A DNA stretch of 33,491 nt from Candidatus Aminicenans sakinawicola JGI OTU-1 (GCA_000493965.1 AWNV01000012.1:1-33491); one strand, 5' to 3'. Shown: positions 25,836 through 33,491, counted from the first letter of the stretch. Notes: generated by a model from the sequence alone, not told the origin. Numbers and translations are program-made.

Positions 25836-25980
25836 TCAAGACTTTTTCTGTAGAAAATCCAAAAAGATATATTTTTAATCATAAATCTGAAAGAGAACCA
25901 TTCTCTAATTATACTTCTAATTTAAATGCATATCTCTTAAAATAGGAAACTATAGAAAAAATATTGAGTTATAATTAAAT

Positions 25981-26011
25981 GGAAGATTTCCCTTGTTCCT
26001 CCGTCTAAATT
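25981..26011 (+). promoter_or_regulatory. ECF-type promoter of the sigma/efflux operon (autoregulation)
   Basis: GGAAGA (25981-25986), 15 bp, CGTCTAAATT (26002-26011). All 16 core bases and the spacing match the copy at 25401-25431, while the spacer sequences differ, which points to selection on the two boxes. It lies 29 bp before the sigma factor ATG. Confidence 0.7.
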
Positions 26012-26040
26012 GTGTACGGAGGTAAAAAAGTTGGATCTTA

Positions 26041-26616
26041 ATGGAAGAAAAAAAACTCGTTCGGTTGAGCAAAGAAGGAAACCAGGAGGCATTTGCAGCT
26101 CTGGTCAAAAAATACAAAACAAAGGTGTTTAACTTGGCCTTTAGCTTAACACACAACAGGGAAACTGCTGACGATATGGCTCAGGAAACTTTTATCAAGG
26201 CTTACTTTTCTCTATCTGCATTCAAATCCAAATCAGAGTTTGGAACCTGGCTCTATCGAATAACTGTCAACAATATCATGGACTTCATGAGAAAAGAATA
26301 CAGGATTAAGAAGGTTTCCTTCAAAGAGGATATAGAAAATCCTTTTGTTCAGGAAAATGAGATGAGAATCAAAGAAAAGAAAATAATTGAGGAAAGAAGA
26401 AGAAAACTTGTTCATGAGGCTATCCAGACACTCCCCGAGAAACAACAAGTTATACTTTCTTTAAGAGACATTCAAGGATTCTCCTATGAAGAAATTTCCA
26501 AAATTTTAAATATTTCACCTGGAACTGTAGACTCTAGAATACACAGAGCCAGGAAAAAACTCAGGAAAAAATTAGTGCCTTTTTTATCCCAAAAAGGAGG
26601 GAGTCATGAAATGTAA
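26041..26616 (+). CDS. ECF RNA polymerase sigma factor (RpoE-like)
   Basis: An alternative sigma factor of 191 aa that directs RNA polymerase to its own regulon. The sigma-2 region spans about 10-85 ('DDMAQETFIKAYFSLSAFKS', 'FGTWLYRITVNNIMDFMR') and sigma-4 about 130-180 ('LPEKQQVILSLRDIQGFSYE', 'EISKILNISPGTVDSRIHRA'). GGAGG (26018-26022) lies 18 nt before the ATG, unusually far; no closer start is in frame because a stop occurs at 26023. Its stop overlaps the anti-sigma start by 11 bp. The operon order and the duplicate promoter argue that it activates itself, the small secreted protein gene and the MacAB-TolC genes downstream. Confidence 0.92.
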   Translation: MEEKKLVRLSKEGNQEAFAALVKKYKTKVFNLAFSLTHNRETADDMAQETFIKAYFSLSAFKSKSEFGTWLYRITVNNIMDFMRKEYRIKKVSFKEDIENPFVQENEMRIKEKKIIEERRRKLVHEAIQTLPEKQQVILSLRDIQGFSYEEISKILNISPGTVDSRIHRARKKLRKKLVPFLSQKGGSHEM

Positions 26617-27097
26617 AAAGGCTGAAAAACTTCTCCTGAAATCCTTCGATAATGTTTTACAAAATAATGACAAGGAAGAACTCGAAAAGCACTTAAAAAA
26701 CTGTGTCTCCTGTCAGAAAAAAAGAATAGAATATCAATACATACTCGGTAGTTTAAAAGATGAAGATTTCCCCGAGCCTAAACCTTATTTCTGGGAGCGC
26801 TTAAAGCCCAGACTTAAAGAGAAAAATAAATATGAACCCTGGCCATTATGGAAACATTGGGCAATCAAAGCCATTCCACTTTCTCTGTTTGTTATTTTGA
26901 TGCTTGCTGCTTCTATCGTTTTTTTTCTTCCACCTCAGAATGAAGAACTAAGTCAATCAGGAATTCTCCTTCGCAACCAAAATCCTTTTCAGGACACAAT
27001 CCCACTACTGGAGGAAGATGAACTCGAAAATAAAAACATGATGCTTATATTTACTGCCATTGAAGAAAACAATGGTACAAGGAGATATCTGCCATGA
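26606..27097 (+). CDS. Anti-sigma factor with zinc-binding HxxxCxxC motif
   Basis: A single-pass inner-membrane protein of 163 aa, predicted to hold the sigma factor inactive. The N-terminal cytosolic domain has His29, Cys33 and Cys36 (HxxxCxxC) plus Cys3, the ZAS zinc anti-sigma pattern. One membrane helix lies at about 88-109, leaving a periplasmic tail of about 53 aa that is acidic and without known domain. The start overlaps the sigma gene by 11 bp and the stop overlaps the next gene by 4 bp (ATGA). The short tail could be the part that senses envelope state, perhaps with the periplasmic protein that follows. No RseP- or RseB-like gene is next to it. Confidence 0.82.
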   Translation: MKCKKAEKLLLKSFDNVLQNNDKEELEKHLKNCVSCQKKRIEYQYILGSLKDEDFPEPKPYFWERLKPRLKEKNKYEPWPLWKHWAIKAIPLSLFVILMLAASIVFFLPPQNEELSQSGILLRNQNPFQDTIPLLEEDELENKNMMLIFTAIEENNGTRRYLP

Positions 27098-27540
27098 AAA
27101 ACCATTACAAATCCTGGATTATATTTTCTTTTGTTATTGTTTTTTCCGCGGGGATTTTCGGTGGAATCCTTTTGGAAAAACATATTATTGACAAGAGGCC
27201 TAGAAAAATTTCGACAAGTAAAAAAAGAAGCTCTGTCCATTTTCCGACTCTTGATATAATGGTAAGGGAACTAAACCTCAACCCGGAACAACAGGAGCAA
27301 ATAAGAAATACATTCAATAATAATGAGGAAAGGCTTAAAGAATTGAGAAGCCAGATCAACAAACGGTTCTCCTCTATGAGATTTCAACTTTTATCAGAAA
27401 TTAAAAATGTCCTGAATGAAGAACAGGGAATTAAATTCGAAGCCATGATTGAAAAATACATGTCTCAACGGAAAAAAGAGATGGAAAACAGAAAGAACCG
27501 TTTAAAGAAACACAAAAGTGAAAAAGGAGAAATAAAATGA
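27094..27540 (+). CDS. Membrane-anchored Spy/CpxP-like periplasmic protein
   Basis: A 148-aa protein with one N-terminal membrane segment (about 8-27) and a highly charged helical periplasmic part. The sequence 'LNLNPEQQEQIRNTFNNNEE' near 52 and 'VLNEEQGIKFEAMIEKY' near 108 are like the LTxxQ-type repeats of Spy/CpxP and heavy-metal-sensor proteins, which bind misfolded proteins or metals. The C terminus is rich in Lys/Glu/Arg. It is coupled by ATGA overlaps to both the anti-sigma gene and the adaptor gene. The place between anti-sigma factor and pump suggests a stress-sensing or chaperone role that connects the two. The family call rests on the Q-motif pattern and topology. Confidence 0.65.
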   Translation: MKNHYKSWIIFSFVIVFSAGIFGGILLEKHIIDKRPRKISTSKKRSSVHFPTLDIMVRELNLNPEQQEQIRNTFNNNEERLKELRSQINKRFSSMRFQLLSEIKNVLNEEQGIKFEAMIEKYMSQRKKEMENRKNRLKKHKSEKGEIK

Positions 27541-28874
27541 AAAAGAAAGTTATTGTTGGCACAATCGTCCTTATCTTTGTAGCGATAGTCCTCTGGGCAA
27601 CTGTTTTCAAAAACAACAAAAACAACTTCCTTGGTTATAAAAAAGAGGCTGTCGGCAGGGGTAATATTGAAGCCTTGGTCGACACAACCGGCACTTTAAA
27701 TCCTGTGACTACTGTTGATGTTGGAAGCCAGGTCTCGGGCAAGATTGAAAATCTCTATGTAGATTTTAATTCAGTTGTTAAAAGAAGCCAGGTTATTGCT
27801 GAGATAAATCCGGAACAATTTGTCACTAAAGTTGATCAGAATAAAGCAAATTATCAGAGTTCGCTGGCTTCCCTGGAAAAATCCAAAGTCACACTGCAAA
27901 ATAGCGAGAAAAAATATGAACGGGCCTTGGATCTTTTTAAAAAAGATCTGATATCTTACGAAGAAAAAGAAACCGCAGAGACTTCCTATTACAGTGCCAA
28001 AGCAGACCTTCAGTCCACCGAAGCAAGACTCGCACAGGCTAAATCCCAGCTTGATTCAAGCAGAGTCGACCTTGAATATACGATTATCAAATCGCCTATC
28101 GACGGAGTTGTTATCAACCGAAACATTAATGTTGGACAGACAGTAGCCGCAAGTTTTCAGGCGCCTGTCCTCTTTCAAATTGCAAATGACCTGAGCAAGA
28201 TGCAGGTGGAATGCAGCGTAGACGAGGCAGATATCGGAAGAGTCAAGGAAGGCCAGAAAGTTACGTTTACTGTGGATGCTTTTCCTAATAACAATTTTCA
28301 AGGCATTGTTAGCCAGGTCAGATACTCACCTGAGGTGGTTTCCAATGTGGTTACCTATATTACCATCGTGGAAGTTGATAACCCAGAGCTTAAATTAAGG
28401 CCGGGAATGACAGCTACAATCTCAATAGTAGTTGGGGAAGCGAAAAATGCCCTGAGTGTTCCCAATTCGGCCCTGCGGTTTACTCCTCAATTGAGTACTG
28501 AAGAAATGAAGCAGATATTTGAAGATATGCGCAAGGAAGGACAAGCTGAAAGAAGCACATCGGCCAATGCTCAAGAGCAAGACTCAGAAAGGAAAATGAG
28601 ACAGGCATCCAATTCCGGACGTCAATTTGGTGAGGGAATGGGCCAGCGGTCTTCCCTCATGTCCTCTATGCCTCGAGTCTGGATTGAGGATGAAAAAGGA
28701 AAGCTTAAAATGATTTTTATAAAGACAGGGGTCACAGATAATGTCCTGACAGAAATTGTCAGAGGGGACCTGAAAGAGGGCCAGCTTGTCATCACCGGAG
28801 AAGTCTCAGGAGAGGAAGGAGCCTCAAGTTCCAATAACCGGAGGCCTGGTGGTATGTTCATGATAAGAAGGTAA
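27537..28874 (+). CDS. MacA-like periplasmic adaptor (HlyD family)
   Basis: A membrane-fusion protein of 445 aa linking the ABC permease and TolC. It has an N-terminal membrane anchor (6-24), then a lipoyl half-motif ('VDVGSQVSGKIENLYVDFNS'), a long coiled-coil hairpin (about 95-180), the second half ('IIKSPIDGVVINRNINVGQT') and a beta-barrel ('LKLRPGMTATISIVVGE'). A segment of about 65 residues (roughly 320-382) is rich in Glu, Gln, Ser, Arg and Met and appears as an insertion in the membrane-proximal domain. The C terminus has a Gly/Arg/Asn-rich tail. It overlaps the preceding gene by 4 bp and precedes the ATPase by 34 bp. It is MacA-like rather than RND-type because a MacB-type ATPase and permease follow. 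Confidence 0.9.
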   Translation: MKKKVIVGTIVLIFVAIVLWATVFKNNKNNFLGYKKEAVGRGNIEALVDTTGTLNPVTTVDVGSQVSGKIENLYVDFNSVVKRSQVIAEINPEQFVTKVDQNKANYQSSLASLEKSKVTLQNSEKKYERALDLFKKDLISYEEKETAETSYYSAKADLQSTEARLAQAKSQLDSSRVDLEYTIIKSPIDGVVINRNINVGQTVAASFQAPVLFQIANDLSKMQVECSVDEADIGRVKEGQKVTFTVDAFPNNNFQGIVSQVRYSPEVVSNVVTYITIVEVDNPELKLRPGMTATISIVVGEAKNALSVPNSALRFTPQLSTEEMKQIFEDMRKEGQAERSTSANAQEQDSERKMRQASNSGRQFGEGMGQRSSLMSSMPRVWIEDEKGKLKMIFIKTGVTDNVLTEIVRGDLKEGQLVITGEVSGEEGASSSNNRRPGGMFMIRR

Positions 28875-28908
28875 CAAATGATCAAATTTTAATAAGGAAA
28901 AAAAGAAA

Positions 28909-29604
28909 ATGGACAGCAATAACAATCTCATACATTTAGAAAATGTCACAAAAACATACATCATGGGAGAAACACAGGTTCATGCTTTGGGTGGTATATC
29001 CTATAGTATCCAAAAAGGAGAGCTTCTGGCCGTTATGGGACCTTCCGGTTCAGGTAAGTCCACTCTTATGAATATTATAGGCTGCCTGGATAAGCCTACA
29101 AGAGGAAAATACTTCCTGGAGGGAAAAGAAATATCTGCTTATAACAAGAACCAGCTTGCCAATATCCGCAATAAAAAAATTGGATTCGTTTTCCAGAACT
29201 TTAACCTGCTTGCCCGGACTACTACGTTAGAAAACACGGAGCTCCCTCTTCTGTACTCAAATGTTCCTGCAAAAGAAGCCAGGGAGTTAGCTCTAAAATC
29301 ACTCTCCTTGGTCGGCCTGGAGGGGCGAGAATTGCATAAAAGCAATCAGATTTCCGGTGGAGAAAAGCAACGTGTTGCCATTGCCAGGGCACTTGTCAAT
29401 AATCCTTCTTTGATCCTGGCAGACGAGCCAACGGGAAATCTGGACTCCAAAACCGGCAAAGAAATAATTGATGTTTTTAAAATGCTCAATACCGAAAAAA
29501 ATATCACAGTCATCGTGGTCACGCATGATCCTGATATTGCTGCCATTGCTCGTAAAATAGTACATCTCAGGGATGGGCTTATTGTAAACGGAAAAACGGA
29601 GTAA
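28909..29604 (+). CDS. ABC transporter ATP-binding protein (MacB/LolD type)
   Basis: A cytosolic ATPase subunit of 231 aa. Walker A 'GPSGSGKS' (44-51), Q-loop Gln96 in 'VFQNFNL', signature 'ISGGEKQR' (148-155), Walker B 'LILADEP' (168-174) and switch His206 are all present, so it should be active. The signature has Ile-Ser-Gly-Gly-Glu instead of LSGGQ, a known variation among MacB/LolD ATPases. The permease is a separate gene 3 bp downstream, unlike E. coli MacB where both are fused. It pairs with the adaptor and TolC of the same operon to form an energy-driven exporter. Confidence 0.93.
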   Translation: MDSNNNLIHLENVTKTYIMGETQVHALGGISYSIQKGELLAVMGPSGSGKSTLMNIIGCLDKPTRGKYFLEGKEISAYNKNQLANIRNKKIGFVFQNFNLLARTTTLENTELPLLYSNVPAKEARELALKSLSLVGLEGRELHKSNQISGGEKQRVAIARALVNNPSLILADEPTGNLDSKTGKEIIDVFKMLNTEKNITVIVVTHDPDIAAIARKIVHLRDGLIVNGKTE

Positions 29605-29607
29605 AAA

Positions 29608-30825
29608 ATGAATATTATAAGAATTATTCGAATTTCTTTCAATGCACTGAGTCGAAATAAAATGCGTTCATTTCTCACGGCACTGGGGATCATAATCGGA
29701 GTCGGCGCAGTCATAGCCATGGTCAGCATTGGTCAAGGTGCCAGGGTGGAAGTCGAAGCACGTTTTAACTCAATGGGTACTAACCTGCTGTTTGTCAGGC
29801 CCGGCAGCCGTTCTTACCATGGCCGGCACGGCGGCGGTGGAACATATGCTAACTTGATGGAAGCCGATGCAAAAGCCATTCTGGAAGGATGCGATGCCGT
29901 TCAATATGTTTCACCCAATGTCAACACCCGTGCTCAAGTGATTTATCAGAATAAAAACTGGAATACTTCCATCTACGGAGTTGGTGACAAATATCCAGAA
30001 ATTCGGAATTGGGAGGTTGTAGAGGGGGTTTTTTTTAACGAACACATGCTCAAGTCCGGACAAAAAGTCTGTATTCTTGGAAGCGAAGTCAATGAGAATC
30101 TTTTCGAAGGCGTATCTCCTATCGGACAGATTATAAGGATAAGAAAAATCCCATTTAGAGTACTCGGGATCTTAAAATCCAGGGGGGAATCAGGAGGTTG
30201 GTTTAACAGGGACGATATGGTTGCTATTCCTTATACCACCTGCCAAAAAAGGCTGCTCGGAATTAATCATATCCAATCTATAGATGTTTCAGCCGTCTCA
30301 ATGGCTAGAAGTACTGAAGCCACACAGCAAATCGAAGAGGTCCTTAGGATAAGGCACAAAATTGCTCCTGGAGCAGAGGACGATTTTAATGTCAGGAATA
30401 TGTCGGATATTGCTGAGGGAGCTGCCGAATCTACAAAAATTCTCACGATTCTTCTCGGGGGCATTGCTTCCATATCTCTTCTTGTAGGTGGAATCGGGAT
30501 AATGAATATCATGCTGGTCTCTGTAACCGAACGGATCCGCGAAATCGGGATCAGAATGGCGGTAGGAGCTAAGGAAAAGCATATTCTTTTACAGTTCCTT
30601 ACAGAAGCCATTGTTCTGAGTGTCATGGGCGGACTGATAGGGATTTTATTTGGTTTGGGAGGTTCAGGCTTGATCTCCCATTTTTCAGGCATGAAGACTC
30701 TTGTATCTATGGATTCTATTGTTCTGGCCTTTATTTTTTCGGCTTCGGTCGGTGTGTTTTTCGGGTTTTACCCGGCCCGCAAAGCCTCGAAGCTTGATCC
30801 GATTGACGCATTGAGGTATGAATAA
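29608..30825 (+). CDS. ABC transporter permease (MacB/FtsX family)
   Basis: An inner-membrane permease subunit of 405 aa. The first membrane helix (about 19-42) follows 'NALSRNKMRSFLTALGI', the usual MacB opening. A periplasmic MacB-type domain (about 45-275) comes next, with the FtsX part (three helices at about 280-305, 325-355 and 365-390) marked by 'GGIGIMNIMLVSVTERIREI' and 'GIRMAVGAKEKHI'. It starts 3 bp after the ATPase. A Gly/His-rich segment ('SRSYHGRHGGGGTY') lies in the periplasmic domain near 70. MacB systems move peptides, lipoproteins or toxins from the periplasm outwards by mechanotransmission; the substrate here is unknown. Confidence 0.92.
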   Translation: MNIIRIIRISFNALSRNKMRSFLTALGIIIGVGAVIAMVSIGQGARVEVEARFNSMGTNLLFVRPGSRSYHGRHGGGGTYANLMEADAKAILEGCDAVQYVSPNVNTRAQVIYQNKNWNTSIYGVGDKYPEIRNWEVVEGVFFNEHMLKSGQKVCILGSEVNENLFEGVSPIGQIIRIRKIPFRVLGILKSRGESGGWFNRDDMVAIPYTTCQKRLLGINHIQSIDVSAVSMARSTEATQQIEEVLRIRHKIAPGAEDDFNVRNMSDIAEGAAESTKILTILLGGIASISLLVGGIGIMNIMLVSVTERIREIGIRMAVGAKEKHILLQFLTEAIVLSVMGGLIGILFGLGGSGLISHFSGMKTLVSMDSIVLAFIFSASVGVFFGFYPARKASKLDPIDALRYE

Positions 30826-30897
30826 TAAAATTTCAACTCCGCTTAACCATATTGTATAAAGCAAAGAGTTAAAAAGCCAAAACCAAGGAGGAAAATA

Positions 30898-32463
30898 ATG
30901 AATAAACGGATAATTGGAATAATACTGCTGGTGGTCTTTTACATGGCAGCGCCCTCTCAAGCACAGCAACAGGAAAAAGGTTTATCTCTTTCCCTTGAAG
31001 ACTGCATTATCAAAGCCCTTAAGAACAACCTCAACGTTGCTATTGAGGTTTTAAATCCAGACCTTGCAGAAATTTCAATCTCTTTTGCCAAAGAGAAATT
31101 TCTGCCTCAGCTTTCTATGGATTATAATATCAGGAATACAAACCAGGCATCTTATTCCTGGATCGAGGCTTCAGGCGATATTGCAACTGAAAGAAACGCC
31201 TATTCCACCCAGCTTTCGCAGTTAATCCCAACAGGAGGAAATTTCTCTATCTCTCTAGCTTCTTCCAAATATGACTCCAACCAAAAATTCCAGACAATTA
31301 ATCCACGCTTCAGCAGCACTCTGACTTTCAATTTTACCCAGCCTCTCCTGAAAAATTTTGGCACCAAAATAAGCCGTAAAGAGATCATTGTTGCTCAGAA
31401 CAACCTTAATATTTCAGAGGAGAACTTCCGAACATCTCTCCAGCAAACAATATACAGCGTAGAAGAGGCATACTGGAATCTTGTTTACTCCATTGAAATC
31501 CTGAAAGTCCGGCAGCAGTCCCTGAAGCTGGCTCAAGACTTGCTGGAAAAAAACAGGAGGGCTGTTGAAGTTGGAACCTTAGCCTCTATAGAAATCCTGA
31601 ATGCTCAGGCAACTGTAGCCACTAGGGAAGCTGACATCCTTGATGCAGAGGCTCAGGTTAAAAATAACGAGGACATTCTCAAAACAAGGATCAACCTCTC
31701 GGCAGAAGGAAAAAGTGCAGGTCTGGCTGAGATAATACCGGCGGATACGCCAGAATATAAAAAGAAGGACATGGGTCTTGATGAAGCCCTTTCCATAGCT
31801 ATGCAGAACAGGCCTGATCTTAAGGCCACGTTAATTGATTTAAAAAATAAGGAGATTGATTTAAGCTACACTAAAAACCAACTGCTTCCTGATTTAAGCT
31901 TCCAGGCTTCCTATTGGAGCCCGGGTGTATCAGGAACTTATATCATCTACCCTCCAGAAAATCCTTTCGGAGATCCAACCGCCATAATTCCTGGGGGAGC
32001 AGTGGATTCGTTGAAGGATGCTTTTGGCTTTAAATACAAAAACTGGTCTGTCGGCTTAACACTTTCTATCCCGTTGGAGTCAATATTCTCACGTGCTTCA
32101 TACGCACAGGCAAGAGTCAATCTAGAACAGGCAAAACTGCGCATGCAGAATCAGGAACAACAGATCTTTCTTGAGATAAAAACTGCGGTAAGAGCAGTTC
32201 AGACAAATTACAAGCGTGTCCAGGCTTACAAGGTTGCACGTGAGCTTTCAAAGAAAAAACTAGAAGCCGAGGAAGAAAAACTCAAAGTTGGGCTTACTAC
32301 CAACTATTTTGTCCTCCAATATCAGACAGATCTTACGACCTCACAGAGCCAGGAACTTAAGGCCATTATTGACTATAATCTTTCTCTGGCCCAATTAAGC
32401 CAGACAATAGGAATGAGCCTTAAAGAAAGGAACATATCAGTCTCCGGATTATTAGGAAAATAG
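30898..32463 (+). CDS. TolC-family outer-membrane efflux protein
   Basis: The outer-membrane exit duct of the ABC efflux system, 521 aa, longer than typical TolC (about 470). A signal peptide (1-22, 'AAPSQA' then Gln) is followed by two OEP-type repeats with long helices: 'SLEDCIIKALKNNLNVAIEV' (about 34-53), 'YWNLVYSIEILKVRQQSLKL' (about 195-215), 'SIAMQNRPDLKATLIDLKNK' (about 300-319) and 'LTTSQSQELKAIIDYNLSLA' (about 480-500). AAGGAGG precedes the ATG. It is 72 bp after the permease gene, without a terminator in between, so it is likely in the same transcript. It is intact, in contrast to the frameshifted TolC gene at the window start. Confidence 0.92.
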   Translation: MNKRIIGIILLVVFYMAAPSQAQQQEKGLSLSLEDCIIKALKNNLNVAIEVLNPDLAEISISFAKEKFLPQLSMDYNIRNTNQASYSWIEASGDIATERNAYSTQLSQLIPTGGNFSISLASSKYDSNQKFQTINPRFSSTLTFNFTQPLLKNFGTKISRKEIIVAQNNLNISEENFRTSLQQTIYSVEEAYWNLVYSIEILKVRQQSLKLAQDLLEKNRRAVEVGTLASIEILNAQATVATREADILDAEAQVKNNEDILKTRINLSAEGKSAGLAEIIPADTPEYKKKDMGLDEALSIAMQNRPDLKATLIDLKNKEIDLSYTKNQLLPDLSFQASYWSPGVSGTYIIYPPENPFGDPTAIIPGGAVDSLKDAFGFKYKNWSVGLTLSIPLESIFSRASYAQARVNLEQAKLRMQNQEQQIFLEIKTAVRAVQTNYKRVQAYKVARELSKKKLEAEEEKLKVGLTTNYFVLQYQTDLTTSQSQELKAIIDYNLSLAQLSQTIGMSLKERNISVSGLLGK

Positions 32464-32614
32464 ACTACAAAGAAGCGTATAACCTGAATTATTAATAAAA
32501 ACTGCTGATACAATGAAGCAATTCAGGATGATAATTGAACAAAAAAAAGGTACTACTTCATGAAATTGTCCTACTGGTGGAGGCGCTGATAAATTTTGTT
32601 GAAAAGCATTTTTC

Positions 32615-32643
32615 TTGATGTTTTTTGAAAAGAATGCTATCAT
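32615..32643 (+). promoter_or_regulatory. Predicted sigma-70 promoter of the hfq-like/pdxA operon
   Basis: TTGATG (32615-32620) and TATCAT (32638-32643) are 17 bp apart, about 57 bp before the ATG at 32701. The preceding 150 bp hold only a weak inverted repeat (CCTGAATT 32483-32490 with AATTCAGG 32520-32527) without a T tract. Confidence 0.45.
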
Positions 32644-32700
32644 AAAAATTAATAGTGTAAAAATCTATTTCTTGCTTAAGCTTAATTCTTGGAGAAAATA

Positions 32701-33060
32701 ATGGTGAACAGGAAATTAATCCGACCAAACTTCTCTGAATACAAGGAAAAAATGAACCGGGAAGCTTCAAGAAAGAAACCGCATCCTCCATTTGAGACTT
32801 TCGCGGAAAATTACTACTATCTCAAGCAGATGAACAAAAAGGTCCCTATAGTGGTTGTCTTTATAGATGGGGAGACGATAGAAGGATATATTGAATGGTA
32901 TGATAAAAACTGTCTGAAAATCAACAGAAATAACGCTCCCAATCTTCTGATCTATAAGAACAGTATAAAGTATCTCTATAAGCTTGAGAGTAAGAAACAA
33001 GCTAAACCGGCAAAAAAAACTGGCGGATTTTATAAATCAGACTCAATAAAGAAAAAATGA
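32701..33060 (+). CDS. Hfq-like Sm-fold RNA-binding protein with N-terminal extension
   Basis: A 119-aa protein whose centre (about 35-95) looks like Hfq, the RNA chaperone used by small regulatory RNAs. 'ENYYYLKQMNKKVPIVVVFI' with 'DGETIEGYIEWYDKNCLKI' matches the N-terminal helix and Sm1 strands, and 'NLLIYKNSIKYLYK' matches the Sm2 segment, where E. coli Hfq has YKH; here it is YKN (Asn87). A basic N-terminal extension of about 34 residues ('RPNFSEYKEKMNREASRKKP') and a Lys-rich tail flank it. The ATG at 32701 has GGAG 7 nt upstream. Its stop overlaps the pdxA start (ATGA). Hfq identity is from motif comparison by eye. Confidence 0.72.
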   Translation: MVNRKLIRPNFSEYKEKMNREASRKKPHPPFETFAENYYYLKQMNKKVPIVVVFIDGETIEGYIEWYDKNCLKINRNNAPNLLIYKNSIKYLYKLESKKQAKPAKKTGGFYKSDSIKKK

Positions 33061-33491
33061 TCCCTAAAAAGATAGGGATAACTCTTGGGGATCCTGGGGG
33101 AGTCGGTGGAGAAATAACTCTAAAGGCTCTCTCTTCACAAAAGTTCGTTTCCGGTACAAATTACATTCTTTTCGGATCAAGGTTACTGCTTGATGAAGAG
33201 ATAAAAGCTTTTGGCCTTAATCTAGAAATCCCCACATTAAACAAAAATGAAAAATTTTCCCGTTCTTTTATTTCACTTTATGAAGTTGAAACACCAATAA
33301 AGAATATAAAGAGGGGGATTCCTTCTAAGGAAAATGGGCATGCCTCGTTCCGTTTCTTTGAGGAGGCTGTTAAACAAGCTAGAAAAGGAACAATTACATC
33401 CATTGTTACTGCTCCAATATCCAAACATTCTTGGCAGCTTGCAGGAATTAAATTTGCAGGTCATACAGAGTATCTGAGCTTGATCTATCCG
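33057..33491 (+). CDS. pdxA: 4-hydroxythreonine-4-phosphate dehydrogenase PdxA, 3' end cut by the window
   Basis: The first 145 residues of an enzyme of vitamin B6 (pyridoxal phosphate) synthesis or a PdxA2-type relative. The N terminus 'IGITLGDPGGVGGEITLKAL' matches the PdxA start, with Gly where the family usually has Pro in GVGPE. 'TAPISKHSW' (about 121-129) and 'AGHTEYL' (about 136-142, with the metal-binding His) are the family marks in this part. The start ATG overlaps the stop of the Hfq-like gene (ATGA at 33057-33060), so translation is coupled. The rest of the protein is beyond the window, so completeness cannot be judged. Confidence 0.85.
   Translation, partial: MIPKKIGITLGDPGGVGGEITLKALSSQKFVSGTNYILFGSRLLLDEEIKAFGLNLEIPTLNKNEKFSRSFISLYEVETPIKNIKRGIPSKENGHASFRFFEEAVKQARKGTITSIVTAPISKHSWQLAGIKFAGHTEYLSLIYP

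Noticed and set aside
25998..26022. Hairpin CCTCCGT/ACGGAGG that could hide the ribosome site of the ECF sigma gene, like an RNA thermometer.
   Set aside because: The left arm overlaps the predicted -10 box (26002-26011), so it would not be in the transcript if that promoter is used.
32483..32527. Inverted repeat CCTGAATT...AATTCAGG after the tolC gene as terminator.
   Set aside because: There is no T tract after the right arm and the loop is about 29 nt.
1..33491. CRISPR arrays, tRNA or rRNA genes, prophage genes.
   Set aside because: No regularly spaced repeat array, cloverleaf-like gene or phage module was seen on reading both strands.

Overview
The window looks like a chromosomal segment from a moderately AT-rich diderm bacterium. 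It has two TolC-dependent efflux systems, a lipoprotein-like RND adaptor, FeoAB, NhaC, and a beta-propeller (NHL) secreted protein. The gene content, the NHL/6-bladed propeller protein and the Hfq-like gene beside pdxA fit an Acidobacteriota/Candidatus Aminicenantes-type genome. That placement is an inference from gene style, not a search result. No rRNA, tRNA, CRISPR array, prophage or intact insertion sequence was seen.

Layout. 1-5383: a CBA-type RND efflux operon. Its TolC-like gene (cut by the window edge) is broken by two frameshifts, each at an A9 tract; an intact adaptor and an intact CzcA/CusA-like pump follow. 5401-5532: terminator-like inverted repeats. 5604-6752: M29-type aminopeptidase, convergent with a minus-strand operon (9593 to 6741) of DUF3311 protein, Na+/solute symporter and M20 amidohydrolase; together these suggest peptide and acyl-amino-acid scavenging. 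9754-12504: uvrA, convergent with a long-chain acyl-CoA ligase (12539-14347). 14545-17215: an orphan 72-aa gene, an exported NHL propeller protein, a DUF1648-like membrane protein and a DnaQ-like exonuclease. 17303-17349: two tandem repeats resembling IS-end repeats, directly upstream of nhaC (17421-18836). 18942-21561: DtxR-family regulator, feoA and feoB behind a sigma-70-type promoter overlapped by a DtxR-box-like operator. 21585-25304, minus strand: recA, formate-tetrahydrofolate ligase and RadC.

25401-32463 is the most interesting part. An ECF sigma factor, its zinc anti-sigma factor, a Spy/CpxP-like periplasmic protein, a MacA-like adaptor, a MacB-like ATPase, a MacB-like permease and a TolC protein lie in one tightly packed operon. 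The same bipartite promoter, GGAAGA-N15-CGTCTAAATT, precedes both the sigma gene and the upstream small secreted protein gene (25464), with identical spacing. This is strong internal evidence for an autoregulated envelope-stress regulon that includes a dedicated efflux pump and a small exported beta-rich protein of unknown role. 32701-33491: an Hfq-like gene with an N-terminal extension, translationally overlapped by pdxA, which runs off the window.
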